A DNA stretch of 64,000 bases from Oscillospiraceae bacterium (GTDB lineage: Bacteria > Bacillota_A > Clostridia > Oscillospirales > Oscillospiraceae): assembly GCA_021771675.1 (NCBI GenBank), contig JAETOP010000001.1, positions 62,001-126,000 of the forward strand, given 5' to 3'. Position numbers and translations under genes: made by a program. Below, one piece after another: positions 1-7,893 of the stretch (the first letter of the stretch is position 1; each line of letters starts with the position of its first letter). The notes under the pieces are model-generated. The model searched no databases. It saw only the letters and a program-made list of their open reading frames with translations, and was not told where the DNA came from.

Positions 1-1
1 T

Positions 2-694
2 TACAAGAATGACGACATCCGCCGCTACGGCTTCCACGGCACTTCCCACAAGTATATCGCCCGCCGTGCTGCCGAGCTCATGGGCACCAAGAATTTCAAG
101 ATGGTCAACTGCCATCTGGGCAACGGTTCCTCCTTGTCCGCAGTGAAGGACGGAAAGTGCCAGGATACCTCCATGGGCCTGTCTCCTCTGGCCGGTGTTC
201 CCATGGGCACCCGCTCCGGTGACATCGATGCCTGTGTGGTGCAGTTCATCTGCAACAAGTACGGCATGAGCGTGGACGACTGCCTGACCATGCTGAACAA
301 GAAGTCCGGTGTGCTGGCCCTGTCCGGTGTCTCCTCCGACTTCCGTGACCTGACTGCCGGTGCCGAGAGCGGCAACGAGGACTGCCAGCTGGCTCTGGAC
401 AAGTTCTACTATGAGGTTGCCAAGTATGTTGGCGCCTATACCGCCGCCTTGAACGGCATCGACATGCTGACCTTCACCGCCGGCGTGGGCGAGAACGATG
501 CCGATGCCCGTGCCGCCATCTGCTCCTACCTGGGCTTCATGGGCGTGAAGATCGACGCCGAGAAGAACAAGGTTCGCGGCCAGGAGATGAAGATTTCCAC
601 CGAGGATTCCGCTGTTCAGGTTTGGGTCATCCCCACCAACGAAGAGCTGATGATCGCCCAAGATACCGCCGAGTTGGTCAACGCCGCAAAGTAA
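2..694 (+). CDS. ackA: Acetate kinase, C-terminal part (5' end outside window)
   Basis: Acetate kinase makes ATP and acetate from acetyl phosphate, the last step of acetogenic fermentation, in the cytoplasm. The open frame runs in from the window edge and supplies about 230 C-terminal residues of a protein usually near 400. Visible family motifs are RRYGFHGTSHKY at the left edge, NCHLGNGSS (phosphate/nucleotide loop), GVPMGTRSGDID and FTAGVGEND near the C terminus. Codon use is strongly biased to C/G third positions, as in the S1 ribosomal protein gene here, which suggests high expression. A strong hairpin terminator follows 13 bases after the stop. The start codon and any pta neighbour cannot be seen. 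Confidence 0.97.
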   Translation, partial: YKNDDIRRYGFHGTSHKYIARRAAELMGTKNFKMVNCHLGNGSSLSAVKDGKCQDTSMGLSPLAGVPMGTRSGDIDACVVQFICNKYGMSVDDCLTMLNKKSGVLALSGVSSDFRDLTAGAESGNEDCQLALDKFYYEVAKYVGAYTAALNGIDMLTFTAGVGENDADARAAICSYLGFMGVKIDAEKNKVRGQEMKISTEDSAVQVWVIPTNEELMIAQDTAELVNAAK

Positions 695-707
695 ATTACC
701 CAAAACA

Positions 708-742
708 GGAGCCGCCGCTGGAAAAACGGCGGCTCCTTAAAT
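708..742 (+). terminator. Rho-independent terminator of ackA
   Basis: A perfect 10-bp stem, GGAGCCGCCG (708-717) pairing with CGGCGGCTCC (727-736), has a 9-base loop and is followed by TTAAATATT. It lies directly after the ackA stop and before the ribosome-binding site of the GNAT gene. Confidence 0.85.
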
Positions 743-761
743 ATTAGAAAGAAGTGAGCCT

Positions 762-1268
762 ATGCCGATCCCCGGAATCCAACAGCCTGATATTTTGCCA
801 GCTGGGGACATGGTGCGGCTTCGCAGGTTTGACGGGTATTTTCCCTTTGCTTTCAATTGGTACCAGGATACGGAAACTGTGTATCTGGTGGATGGCGTGA
901 AGGTGCCCTACTCCTGGGAAAAGCTGGGAAGGATGTACCATTATCTGGATCAGCATGGAGAACTTTACTTTATCGAAGTATGGGAGGACGGCAGATTTCA
1001 CCCTGTTGGAGATGTCTGCTTTTCAAAGGACGATTTGCCCATTGTCATTGGAGAGAAAACCTGCCGGGGCAGGGGCCTGGGAAAAAAGGTGATTTCTGCG
1101 CTGATTCAAAGAGGGCGGGATCTCCAATATGGTACTCTCCGGGTCAAGGAGATTTACGAATACAATACCGCTTCCCGGAAATGCTTTGAAAGCCTGGGCT
1201 TCCGCGTCCAGGAGAAGACAGCGAAGGGAAACAGTTTTGTGCTGTCATTGAAGGAGGAACCGCTATGA
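762..1268 (+). CDS. GNAT family N-acetyltransferase
   Basis: A 168-residue single-domain GNAT protein, predicted to transfer an acetyl group from acetyl-CoA to an unknown amine in the cytoplasm. The acetyl-CoA loop is seen as CRGRGLGKK (about residue 107), followed by the late helix/strand signature YNTASRKCFESLGF typical of the fold's C-terminal half. The ATG has a GAAGTGAG-type ribosome-binding site. Its stop overlaps the pepT start (ATGA), so the two genes are probably co-transcribed and translationally coupled. The substrate cannot be told from sequence; the coupling to a tripeptidase may only reflect co-transcription. Confidence 0.85.
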   Translation: MPIPGIQQPDILPAGDMVRLRRFDGYFPFAFNWYQDTETVYLVDGVKVPYSWEKLGRMYHYLDQHGELYFIEVWEDGRFHPVGDVCFSKDDLPIVIGEKTCRGRGLGKKVISALIQRGRDLQYGTLRVKEIYEYNTASRKCFESLGFRVQEKTAKGNSFVLSLKEEPL

Positions 1269-2470
1269 AAACAGTAACGGAGCGCTTTTTGCGCTACGTC
1301 AGCTTCGACACCCAATCCGATGAAGAATCCACAACCTGCCCTTCTACCTCCAAGCAGAAGCTTCTGGGTGCTGCTCTGGTGGAAGAAATGCAGGAACTGG
1401 GCATTGCCGACGCCCGAATGGATGAAAATGGCTATGTCTACGGCACCGTCCCCGGCGACAAAAGCCTTCCAATCATCGGCCTGATCGCCCATATGGACAC
1501 GTCCCCGGATGCCTCCGGCGCAAACATCAAGGCGAAAATCGTGGCCTATGACGGGTCCGATGTGCTGCTGAACCAGGAAAAGGGCATCTATCTGCGGGAG
1601 GCGGATTATCCCATCCTGAAAAACAGCCGGGGAAAGCACCTGATCATTACCGACGGCACCACGCTGCTGGGAGCGGATGACAAAGCCGGCATTGCCGAGA
1701 TTATGACGGCTGCCCAGCGCTTGATTACGGACGGCGGCAGACACGCCACCTTGAAAATCGGCTTTACCCCCGACGAGGAGATCGGCAGAGGAGCAGATTT
1801 GTTTGATGTAAAGGGCTTTGGTGCAGACTATGCCTTTACCGCCGACGGAGGCACTATCGGGGAGCTGGAATATGAGAACTTCAATGCCGCAAGCGCCAAA
1901 GTTGTCTTCCACGGGCTGAACATCCATCCCGGCTCTGCCAAGGGAAAAATGGTCAATTCTATGTATCTTGCCATGGAATATCAGAATTTGCTGCCTGCAG
2001 CCCAGAAGCCGGAGTATACGGAAGGGTACGAAGGCTTCATCCACTTGCTTCACATGGAGGGCGAAGTAGAGAGAAGCCGCCTGGATTATATCATCCGGGA
2101 CCATGACATGGCGAAATTCCAGCAGAAAAAAGCTCTCATGGCTTCCGCCGCGGAATTTCTCAACCGGAAGTATGGCGACGGAACCGTGGAAATAACCCTC
2201 AAGGACAGCTATTTCAATATGAGGAAGTGCATTGAACCTCATATGCAGATCATTGAGCGGGCCAAGGCAGCCATGAGGGCAGCGGGAATGGAACCGAAAG
2301 AGGTGCCCATCCGGGGCGGAACCGACGGTGCCCGGCTCTCCTTTGAGGGGCTGCCCTGCCCGAACCTGTGCACCGGCGGAGAGAATTACCACGGCAGGTT
2401 CGAATTCATCCCCGTGGAGGATATGGAAGCCTGCGTGGATATGCTGGAACACATTCTCAGAGATTTTTAA
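1265..2470 (+). CDS. pepT: Peptidase T (tripeptide aminopeptidase)
   Basis: PepT is a cytoplasmic dizinc M20 metallopeptidase that removes the N-terminal residue of tripeptides, completing peptide catabolism. The 401-residue length fits the family (about 405-410). Zinc and catalytic motifs are in order: HMDTSPD (about residue 79), GADDKAGI (about 140), TPDEEIGRG (about 174) with the catalytic glutamate, TADGG, and a late NYHGRFEF histidine. GGTDGARLS precedes the last ligand. The start overlaps the GNAT stop by four bases. A terminator hairpin follows at once. Confidence 0.96.
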   Translation: MKTVTERFLRYVSFDTQSDEESTTCPSTSKQKLLGAALVEEMQELGIADARMDENGYVYGTVPGDKSLPIIGLIAHMDTSPDASGANIKAKIVAYDGSDVLLNQEKGIYLREADYPILKNSRGKHLIITDGTTLLGADDKAGIAEIMTAAQRLITDGGRHATLKIGFTPDEEIGRGADLFDVKGFGADYAFTADGGTIGELEYENFNAASAKVVFHGLNIHPGSAKGKMVNSMYLAMEYQNLLPAAQKPEYTEGYEGFIHLLHMEGEVERSRLDYIIRDHDMAKFQQKKALMASAAEFLNRKYGDGTVEITLKDSYFNMRKCIEPHMQIIERAKAAMRAAGMEPKEVPIRGGTDGARLSFEGLPCPNLCTGGENYHGRFEFIPVEDMEACVDMLEHILRDF

Positions 2471-2480
2471 GCTGAAAAAA

Positions 2481-2516
2481 GGAGGCCGCCCCGATGGGCA
2501 GCCTCCATGTTTTTTG
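2481..2516. terminator. Bidirectional terminator between convergent genes
   Basis: An 11-bp stem with one mismatch (2481-2491 with 2496-2506, loop CGAT) is flanked by an A-run on the left and a T-run on the right, so it can stop pepT transcription and the facing minus-strand gene. Confidence 0.85.
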
Positions 2517-2527
2517 TGGAAGGAAAA

Positions 2528-2848
2528 TCAGCCTTCAAAATCCTCTTCATTGGCCACGGGAATCGCATCCTCGGACAAACCTTCCTGGGGGGCGGGTTCT
2601 TCGGGAGCAGCGGCCTCAGGAGTGGCGGGCTCAGACGCTTCCTCAGCCTGCACGGGTGCCTCTTCCTGCTTATCGGTAAAATCACTCTCAGTGGCAATGG
2701 GGGCGTTCACAGCGGACTTACAGCAGCAACCGCTCATGATCCCCTTTGCCCATTCGACAATTTTGTCGCCATAAGTGGCAACGATGTAAACAGCGCCCAC
2801 TGCGGCGGCGAGGGCAGTAAAGAGCTTTACGATGGTATTGAACTTCAT
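2528..2848 (-). CDS. Small membrane-anchored protein with acidic Pro/Ala/Glu-rich tail
   Basis: Not recognised as a named family. The 106-residue protein has one N-terminal hydrophobic helix (about residues 5-25) with no clear signal-peptidase site, a short segment with a GCCCKS cysteine cluster near residue 40, and then a long acidic, alanine-, proline- and glutamate-rich tail that looks disordered. The chosen ATG at 2848 lies 9 bases after AGGAGG; a start nine codons upstream lacks such a site. A good promoter lies just upstream. Topology (tail inside or outside) is not decidable from sequence. Confidence 0.7.
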   Translation of the reverse strand: MKFNTIVKLFTALAAAVGAVYIVATYGDKIVEWAKGIMSGCCCKSAVNAPIATESDFTDKQEEAPVQAEEASEPATPEAAAPEEPAPQEGLSEDAIPVANEEDFEG

Positions 2849-2886
2849 GGAATAAACCTCCTCATCGGCTTTCATATTACAAGGAT

Positions 2887-2915
2887 AGTATAACCAATTT
2901 CAGCAGAAAATGCAA
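2887..2915 (-). promoter_or_regulatory. Housekeeping-type promoter for the small membrane protein
   Basis: On the minus strand TTGCAT (2915-2910), a 17-base spacer and TATACT (2892-2887) lie 38 bases before the chosen ATG. Confidence 0.65.
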
Positions 2916-2950
2916 CATGGAATTTGCAAAAAATGTGTGTACGACCATGT

Positions 2951-3748
2951 TTATACATAGTGATACAGGCCTCTGACACTGACCTCACCGGAATTGACCG
3001 CTTCTACCGTCCCATTTTCGTATTTTACAATCAGCGCCCCCTCCTCGTCCACATCCAGCGCTCTGCCGTGACGAACCTCGTCCCCCCGTAGAATGCTGAC
3101 CTCCTGGCCCAGAGTGACACAGTCCCGGCGGTATTGAGAAAGAAGGGCTTCCCGATTTGTCAGAAGTGCCTGATTCATGCGGTAATAGGCATCGATCATT
3201 TTTGCGGCCACCAGGGAACGGTCAATTTCCTTCCCGGTAAACATCCTCAGAGAACCAGCCAGTTCACGGATTTCAGGCGGAAAATCCTCACAGGCTTGAT
3301 TGCAGTTGACACCAGTTCCAACAATGGCATAGGCTGCTGTCCCATCGCCCTTCAGTCCCAGTTCCGTCAAGGTTCCGGAAAGTTTTCTCTTTTGAAATAC
3401 AAGGTCGTTGGTCCACTTGATTCCCGGGCGGAAGAGCGCCGACTGCTCGATGGCGGTGCAGGTGGCACTGGCGGCGGCACAGGTCAGATGCATCAGGTCC
3501 TTTGGACCGCAATTGGGGCGAAGCAGGACGCTCAGATAGATGCCAAGGCCTGAGGGAGAGTGGAAGCTTCTGCCCAGCCGCCCCCGCCCACCGGTTTGCA
3601 TATTGGCCACCAGTACAGTTCCCTCTGGCGCTCCCTCCAGCGCCATCTGTTTCAGCACGTCATTGGTGGAAGAGATGGTGTAAAAATATTGGATTTTATC
3701 ACGCCAAGGGTTGGTTAGAGGAACCTTTTCAATGATTTCATGCAGCAT
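2951..3748 (-). CDS. birA: Biotin--[acetyl-CoA-carboxylase] ligase
   Basis: Biotin protein ligase activates biotin to biotinyl-AMP and attaches it to a carboxylase or decarboxylase carrier lysine. The 265 residues contain the SSTND motif (about residue 27), the adenylate-binding GGRGRLGR loop (about 54) and KWTNDL (about 111). The N-terminal helix-turn-helix of bifunctional BirA is absent, so this looks like a monofunctional ligase rather than a biotin-operon repressor. It begins three bases after the membrane acyltransferase-like gene and is probably in the same operon. Confidence 0.93.
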   Translation of the reverse strand: MLHEIIEKVPLTNPWRDKIQYFYTISSTNDVLKQMALEGAPEGTVLVANMQTGGRGRLGRSFHSPSGLGIYLSVLLRPNCGPKDLMHLTCAAASATCTAIEQSALFRPGIKWTNDLVFQKRKLSGTLTELGLKGDGTAAYAIVGTGVNCNQACEDFPPEIRELAGSLRMFTGKEIDRSLVAAKMIDAYYRMNQALLTNREALLSQYRRDCVTLGQEVSILRGDEVRHGRALDVDEEGALIVKYENGTVEAVNSGEVSVRGLYHYV

Positions 3749-3751
3749 ATC

Positions 3752-5170
3752 TCAGGCAATATCCCCTTTGACTTCCTCGGGAGGATTGTCCAGCACCTCC
3801 GGTTTTGTGATAATCCGCTTGAAGTGTTTGAAAAATGTTGCGTAGTAATAGCCGTCCACAATCCGCTCATCCAAGGTAAATTTGAAATCTACATATTTTC
3901 GGGGTACTACGGTACCATCCTCTAGTACTTCCACAGATTTTCTCTTACAGCCAAAGGAGCCAAAAACCGGGAGATTTCCAAAGTCGTAGAGATGATGGTA
4001 GATCGGAGGAATGCCCAAGCTGCCCATGGAGGTGAAGAAGATACTCCCATGGAAAGGACTGACCTCCAGCAGAAACTTGGGAAGAAGTCCAAAATAATCC
4101 AGGGTTTTCAGGCTCCAGACCAAAAATTTCAGGAAAACACCCGGAACCAGCATCAGAAGATGGGCGGTATTGTCAAAGCCGGAATCCAGGGGTGTATCCT
4201 TCGCCTGCTCGATTTGGGCATTGAGCTTGTTGTATACGTCGGCGGCAGTGTCCTTTGGGGACAGATGTGCCTTGATGACGGTTTCCGGGGAACTGGTGCT
4301 CATTTCCTTCTTCACAGTCAGGCAAAATTGAATGTCTTCTCCCCGGGAATATACCTTCTGCCCGGAGATAAAACGGTTGAGCCCTGGGTATCTGGCAAGG
4401 GTTCGGCAATATGCCGCCAGGAAGACGTGCATAATGCCGAAATTGGTCAGCCCCTCCCGGCGCTTCTGCCGGATATAGCGCTCCACATTGCTGATTTCAA
4501 GGGATTCCTCATAGGTATTGGAGGAAGTGTTGCGTGTAACCATGATGTAAGGGGAGACCTGATCCATTGCGGACAGACTGCGGATTCGCCGCCCGTCACT
4601 GCGATCGCCCCATCTGCGGTGGTATTGTCCTGCCGGGTGAACCCGAATGGCAAAGGATACAAAGAACCAGCCAAGCAGAGCTGCTATGTCAGAGTGGATT
4701 CTAACAAATCCGTCTAAGTTTTTTGTGGTCAGAATCAGCTTGTTGTTGTAGAGTACGGTTGCCATTGTGGCGGCAATAAGAAAGGGAAGAAACCATAGCC
4801 ATCCCCGTCGGCTGCCTGAAACAATTTCTGCGTAGACAAGGGAGAGAAAAATCAGCGCAACCCAAAACAGCCATATGTAAAGCTTAACGCTGACATGTCC
4901 CGCCACACAAATGGCACAGTAGATTGCCATCATGCAGACGGGGATCGTGGTCTTGTAGAAGCATTCTGTACCATCTGTCAGAATAATGAATAGGTACAGT
5001 GCCGTGGCAGCGAGGGGGAGAATCAACTGCCCCCAGAAGTTTACTGTGCCAGCGTGTTTCGTGAATCCAAAAACCACGACTCTTGCCGCAATGGAATACA
5101 CCAGACAGATTGTCATAAGCCAGGTAAAAACGTTTTTTCGGTTAATATACAGGTGAATTCTGTTTTCCAT
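3752..5170 (-). CDS. Membrane protein fused to a 2-oxoacid dehydrogenase E2-like acyltransferase domain
   Basis: A 472-residue two-part protein. About residues 15-195 carry some five or six hydrophobic helices. About residues 215-470 resemble the catalytic domain of E2/chloramphenicol acetyltransferase-type trimeric acyltransferases, ending in FTLDERIVDGYYYA where true E2 proteins have the DHRxxDG motif. Here the catalytic histidine position is Glu. There is no lipoyl domain and no peripheral-subunit-binding domain, so it is not a normal pyruvate dehydrogenase E2. The ATG at 5170 has GAGG 9 bases upstream. It sits between a homocysteine methyltransferase and birA. Acyl donor and acceptor are unknown. 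Confidence 0.75.
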   Translation of the reverse strand: MENRIHLYINRKNVFTWLMTICLVYSIAARVVVFGFTKHAGTVNFWGQLILPLAATALYLFIILTDGTECFYKTTIPVCMMAIYCAICVAGHVSVKLYIWLFWVALIFLSLVYAEIVSGSRRGWLWFLPFLIAATMATVLYNNKLILTTKNLDGFVRIHSDIAALLGWFFVSFAIRVHPAGQYHRRWGDRSDGRRIRSLSAMDQVSPYIMVTRNTSSNTYEESLEISNVERYIRQKRREGLTNFGIMHVFLAAYCRTLARYPGLNRFISGQKVYSRGEDIQFCLTVKKEMSTSSPETVIKAHLSPKDTAADVYNKLNAQIEQAKDTPLDSGFDNTAHLLMLVPGVFLKFLVWSLKTLDYFGLLPKFLLEVSPFHGSIFFTSMGSLGIPPIYHHLYDFGNLPVFGSFGCKRKSVEVLEDGTVVPRKYVDFKFTLDERIVDGYYYATFFKHFKRIITKPEVLDNPPEEVKGDIA

Positions 5171-5190
5171 CTTTCGTTTCCTCAATTTCT

Positions 5191-6066
5191 TTATAGGTTC
5201 AATATTTGCTTTACTGCAGCAATGAAGCTGGGATCTGTGCCGCAGCAGCCGCCAAGAATCTGGGCGCCGTTATCTGCACATTGCTTCATAATTTCGGCAA
5301 ATTCACCGGATGAGAGGTTATATTCAGCGATGCCAGCCGAATTGATCACCGGGATACCGGCATTTGGCTTGCAAATCAATGGAAGAGCGGTGTACCGCCG
5401 GAGCTTGCTGACCAGATGGGGCGTCATCATGCCTGCGGCAACACAGTTGAAGCCCACGGCGTCTGCCCCCGCTTCCTCCAGCTCCCGGAGTACCTTCCCG
5501 GCATCGGCGCCGGAAAACAGGGAGCCGTCTTCCTGCATGGTGAAGGAGAACATGGTCGCTCCGGCACATTCCAGCTCTGCGGCGGTGAGAATGGCCTCCG
5601 CTTCCTGGGGATAGAGCAGGGTCTCGCCCACCAGCAGATCCGCTCCGCCGTCAATCAGTCCACGAATCTGGCGGCGGTAATTCTCTACCAGTTCATCGAA
5701 GCAATCCGAATTCCAGCTTTCACAGAATGCGGCCAGAGTGGTAATGTCACCTGCAATGAGACAGCCGGGGGCGGCAGACCGACTCAGTGCCACCAACGCT
5801 TCGTTGATTTCCTCGGTCTGCTTTTCCATACCCACCGCCCTCAGTGCCATTGGCTGAGCCTGGAAGGTGGGGGCATAGATGATTTGAGAGCCAGCCTCCG
5901 CAAATCCACGCTGGAGCGATACCAGCGGCTCTGGATGCTCCAGCACCCAGCTTTCAGTGCAGCAGCCCTTTGGCATCCCGGCGTTTCTCAGATTGGAACC
6001 GGTGGCGCCGTCCAGGAGATGGATCCCCTGGGAAAGATACCGGCGAAATTCTTCTTTGGTTAACAT
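5191..6066 (-). CDS. Homocysteine S-methyltransferase family protein
   Basis: A 291-residue zinc-dependent methyltransferase related to the N-terminal domain of MetH and to MmuM/BhmT. It would transfer a methyl group to homocysteine to give methionine. The frame shows LDGATGSNL at residues 18-26, GFNCVAAG (first zinc cysteine) and GGCCGTDP near the C terminus (the paired zinc cysteines). There is no folate, cobalamin or activation domain, so the methyl donor (for example S-methylmethionine or a corrinoid partner) is uncertain. AAGGAGGG precedes the ATG. It is first in a minus-strand operon with the acyltransferase-like gene and birA. Confidence 0.88.
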   Translation of the reverse strand: MLTKEEFRRYLSQGIHLLDGATGSNLRNAGMPKGCCTESWVLEHPEPLVSLQRGFAEAGSQIIYAPTFQAQPMALRAVGMEKQTEEINEALVALSRSAAPGCLIAGDITTLAAFCESWNSDCFDELVENYRRQIRGLIDGGADLLVGETLLYPQEAEAILTAAELECAGATMFSFTMQEDGSLFSGADAGKVLRELEEAGADAVGFNCVAAGMMTPHLVSKLRRYTALPLICKPNAGIPVINSAGIAEYNLSSGEFAEIMKQCADNGAQILGGCCGTDPSFIAAVKQILNL

Positions 6067-6141
6067 TGCTTTTCCCGCCCTCCTTTTATCTTCTCAAAGC
6101 AGAGCCATTATATAATATTTCATCCGGAAATGCAATATTGA

Positions 6142-6170
6142 TTGACCTTTTGGGTAAAATCTGGTACGAT
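6142..6170 (+). promoter_or_regulatory. Promoter of the M29 aminopeptidase gene
   Basis: TTGACC (6142-6147), a 17-base spacer and TACGAT (6165-6170) lie 29 bases before the ATG in a divergent intergenic region. Confidence 0.6.
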
Positions 6171-6199
6171 ATGGAAAACACAAAAAGGAGCTGCAAAAC

Positions 6200-7423
6200 A
6201 TGAACAAAACAACCCTGCGTAAATATGCCAATCTGATTGTCCGCTGCGGTGCCAATGTCCAGAAGGGACAGGTTGTGCTCATCTATGCGGAGCTGGATCA
6301 GCCGGAATTTGTCCAAATGGTGGTGGAGGAGGCCTACAAAGCAAAGGCATCCGAGGTCATCGTTGAGTGGAATTATCAGCCTCTGGCAAAAATTCACTTC
6401 CGCAACCGCACCGTTAAGAACTTGGGCACTGTGAAGGAATGGGAGAAGGCCCGCCAGGAGTACTACTGCGAGACCCTTCCTGCCCGTATCCATCTGGTTT
6501 CCGAGGATCCGGACGGCTTGAAGGGCATCAACATGGAGAAGGTCACCAAGGCCAGAAGAATGAGATACCCCATCCTCAAGCCCTACAATGACCGCCGGGA
6601 GAACCGGGAGCAGTGGTGCATTGCCGCAGTTCCTGGTGCAGCCTGGGCCAAAAAAGTTTTTCCCGGGATGAGGACCAGCACTGCCATGGAAAAGCTCTGG
6701 GAAGCGATTTTGTTCACCTCCCGGGTGGACGGCGACCCCATTGAGGCCTGGAAGCAGCATAATGCGGATTTGGCGGCCCGGTGCCGGTATCTCAACGACC
6801 TGCACATCCGTTCCCTGCACTACACCGCCAATAACGGAACGGAATTCACCGTTGGAATGATTGAAGAGGCTCAGTTCTGCGGCGGCGGGGAAACCAGCCT
6901 GCAAAACATCTTCTTCAACCCCAATATCCCCACCGAGGAATGCTTCATCTCTCCCAAGCGGGGAGAGGCAGAGGGCATTGTCTACTCCACCAAGCCCCTA
7001 TCTTACCGGGGACAGCTGATTGAGAATTTCTCCATCCGCTTTGAAAACGGCAAGGCAGTGGAGGTTCATGCCGAAAAGGGAGAAGAGCTGCTGAAAAATA
7101 TGATCGAGATGGACGAAGGTGCCGCCTATCTGGGTGAGTGCGCCCTGGTGCCCCAGGCCAGCCCCATTGCCGAAAGCGGCATCCTGTTCTACAACACCCT
7201 GTTCGACGAAAACGCCGCCTGCCACCTGGCTCTGGGTATGGGCTTTGCCGATACCATCAAGGATTTCCAGAATAAGACCCTGGAGGAGTGCCGGGAACTG
7301 GGCGTCAATGACTCCATGATTCATGAGGATTTTATGATCGGCTGTGACAGCATGAACATCGATGCCACCTGTGCTGATGGCCGTGTAGTGCCCATTTTCC
7401 GGGCCGGCAACTGGGCGTTCTAA
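6200..7423 (+). CDS. Aminopeptidase, M29 family
   Basis: A 407-residue aminopeptidase of the AmpS/PepS/thermophilic aminopeptidase (M29) family, a cytoplasmic dimetal enzyme that removes N-terminal residues from peptides. Family features are the N-terminal KYANLIVRCGANVQKGQ segment, the central NGTEFTVGM region, PTEECFISP, a GAAYLGECALVP segment that carries metal ligands, and HEDFMIGC near the C terminus. The length is normal. AAAGGAG precedes the ATG. Together with pepT it points to peptide use as a nutrient strategy. Confidence 0.92.
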   Translation: MNKTTLRKYANLIVRCGANVQKGQVVLIYAELDQPEFVQMVVEEAYKAKASEVIVEWNYQPLAKIHFRNRTVKNLGTVKEWEKARQEYYCETLPARIHLVSEDPDGLKGINMEKVTKARRMRYPILKPYNDRRENREQWCIAAVPGAAWAKKVFPGMRTSTAMEKLWEAILFTSRVDGDPIEAWKQHNADLAARCRYLNDLHIRSLHYTANNGTEFTVGMIEEAQFCGGGETSLQNIFFNPNIPTEECFISPKRGEAEGIVYSTKPLSYRGQLIENFSIRFENGKAVEVHAEKGEELLKNMIEMDEGAAYLGECALVPQASPIAESGILFYNTLFDENAACHLALGMGFADTIKDFQNKTLEECRELGVNDSMIHEDFMIGCDSMNIDATCADGRVVPIFRAGNWAF

Positions 7424-7484
7424 GGGGCTTTTGCGGAACCAGCCAGGAGTTTCCAAAGAAAAACAGAAAATTTCAAAAAAACAC

Positions 7485-7513
7485 TTGCAATCTATCTTGA
7501 AATGTGATACTAT
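7485..7513 (+). promoter_or_regulatory. Promoter of rpmE
   Basis: TTGCAA (7485-7490), 17-base spacer, TACTAT (7508-7513), followed by a leader of about 60 bases before the rpmE ribosome-binding site. A short GGCAT-TT-ATGCC hairpin (about 7538-7550) lies in that leader; its role is unknown. Confidence 0.65.
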
Positions 7514-7577
7514 ATCCGGGCGATTGAAGATTGCCAGGGCATTTATGCCTTTAACTGATTAGAAAGAGGTGAACGAA

Positions 7578-7778
7578 ATGAAGGAAGGTATCCACCCCAA
7601 ATACGAACAGACCACGATCCGCTGTGCTTGTGGCAATGTCTTTACGACTGGCTCCACGAAGAAGGATATTCGTGTTGAAATCTGCTCCAAGTGCCACCCT
7701 TTCTATACCGGCAAGCAGAAGCTGGTTGACACTGGTGGACGTGTTGATCGCTTCAACAAGCGTTTTGGCCTGAAGTAA
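7578..7778 (+). CDS. rpmE: 50S ribosomal protein L31 (zinc-binding type)
   Basis: L31 of the large ribosomal subunit, 66 residues. The CxC...CxxC cysteine set (CACGN and [10 protein letters not shown]) marks the zinc-binding C+ form rather than the zinc-free paralogue. The ATG at 7578 gives the normal MKEGIHP start and is spaced well from AGAGGTG; a GTG three codons upstream overlaps that site and is unlikely. It is a single-gene unit with its own promoter and terminator. Confidence 0.97.
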   Translation: MKEGIHPKYEQTTIRCACGNVFTTGSTKKDIRVEICSKCHPFYTGKQKLVDTGGRVDRFNKRFGLK

Positions 7779-7785
7779 GATTGAA

Positions 7786-7825
7786 GCCCGCACTACGGCG
7801 ACGTGGTGCGGGCTTTTTCTTTTTT
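7786..7825 (+). terminator. Rho-independent terminator of rpmE
   Basis: An 8-bp perfect stem GCCCGCAC (7786-7793) with GTGCGGGC (7806-7813) is followed by a 12-base T-rich run. Confidence 0.92.
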
Positions 7826-7832
7826 GATTGTC

Positions 7833-7862
7833 TTGCCCGCGCCGCGCAGAATGTGGTATACT
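7833..7862 (+). promoter_or_regulatory. Promoter of the hflX operon
   Basis: TTGCCC (7833-7838), an 18-base spacer and a good TATACT (7857-7862) lie 31 bases before the hflX ATG. Confidence 0.55.
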
Positions 7863-7893
7863 ATCTTTTGTGTACTGACAATGGAGGTTATCT

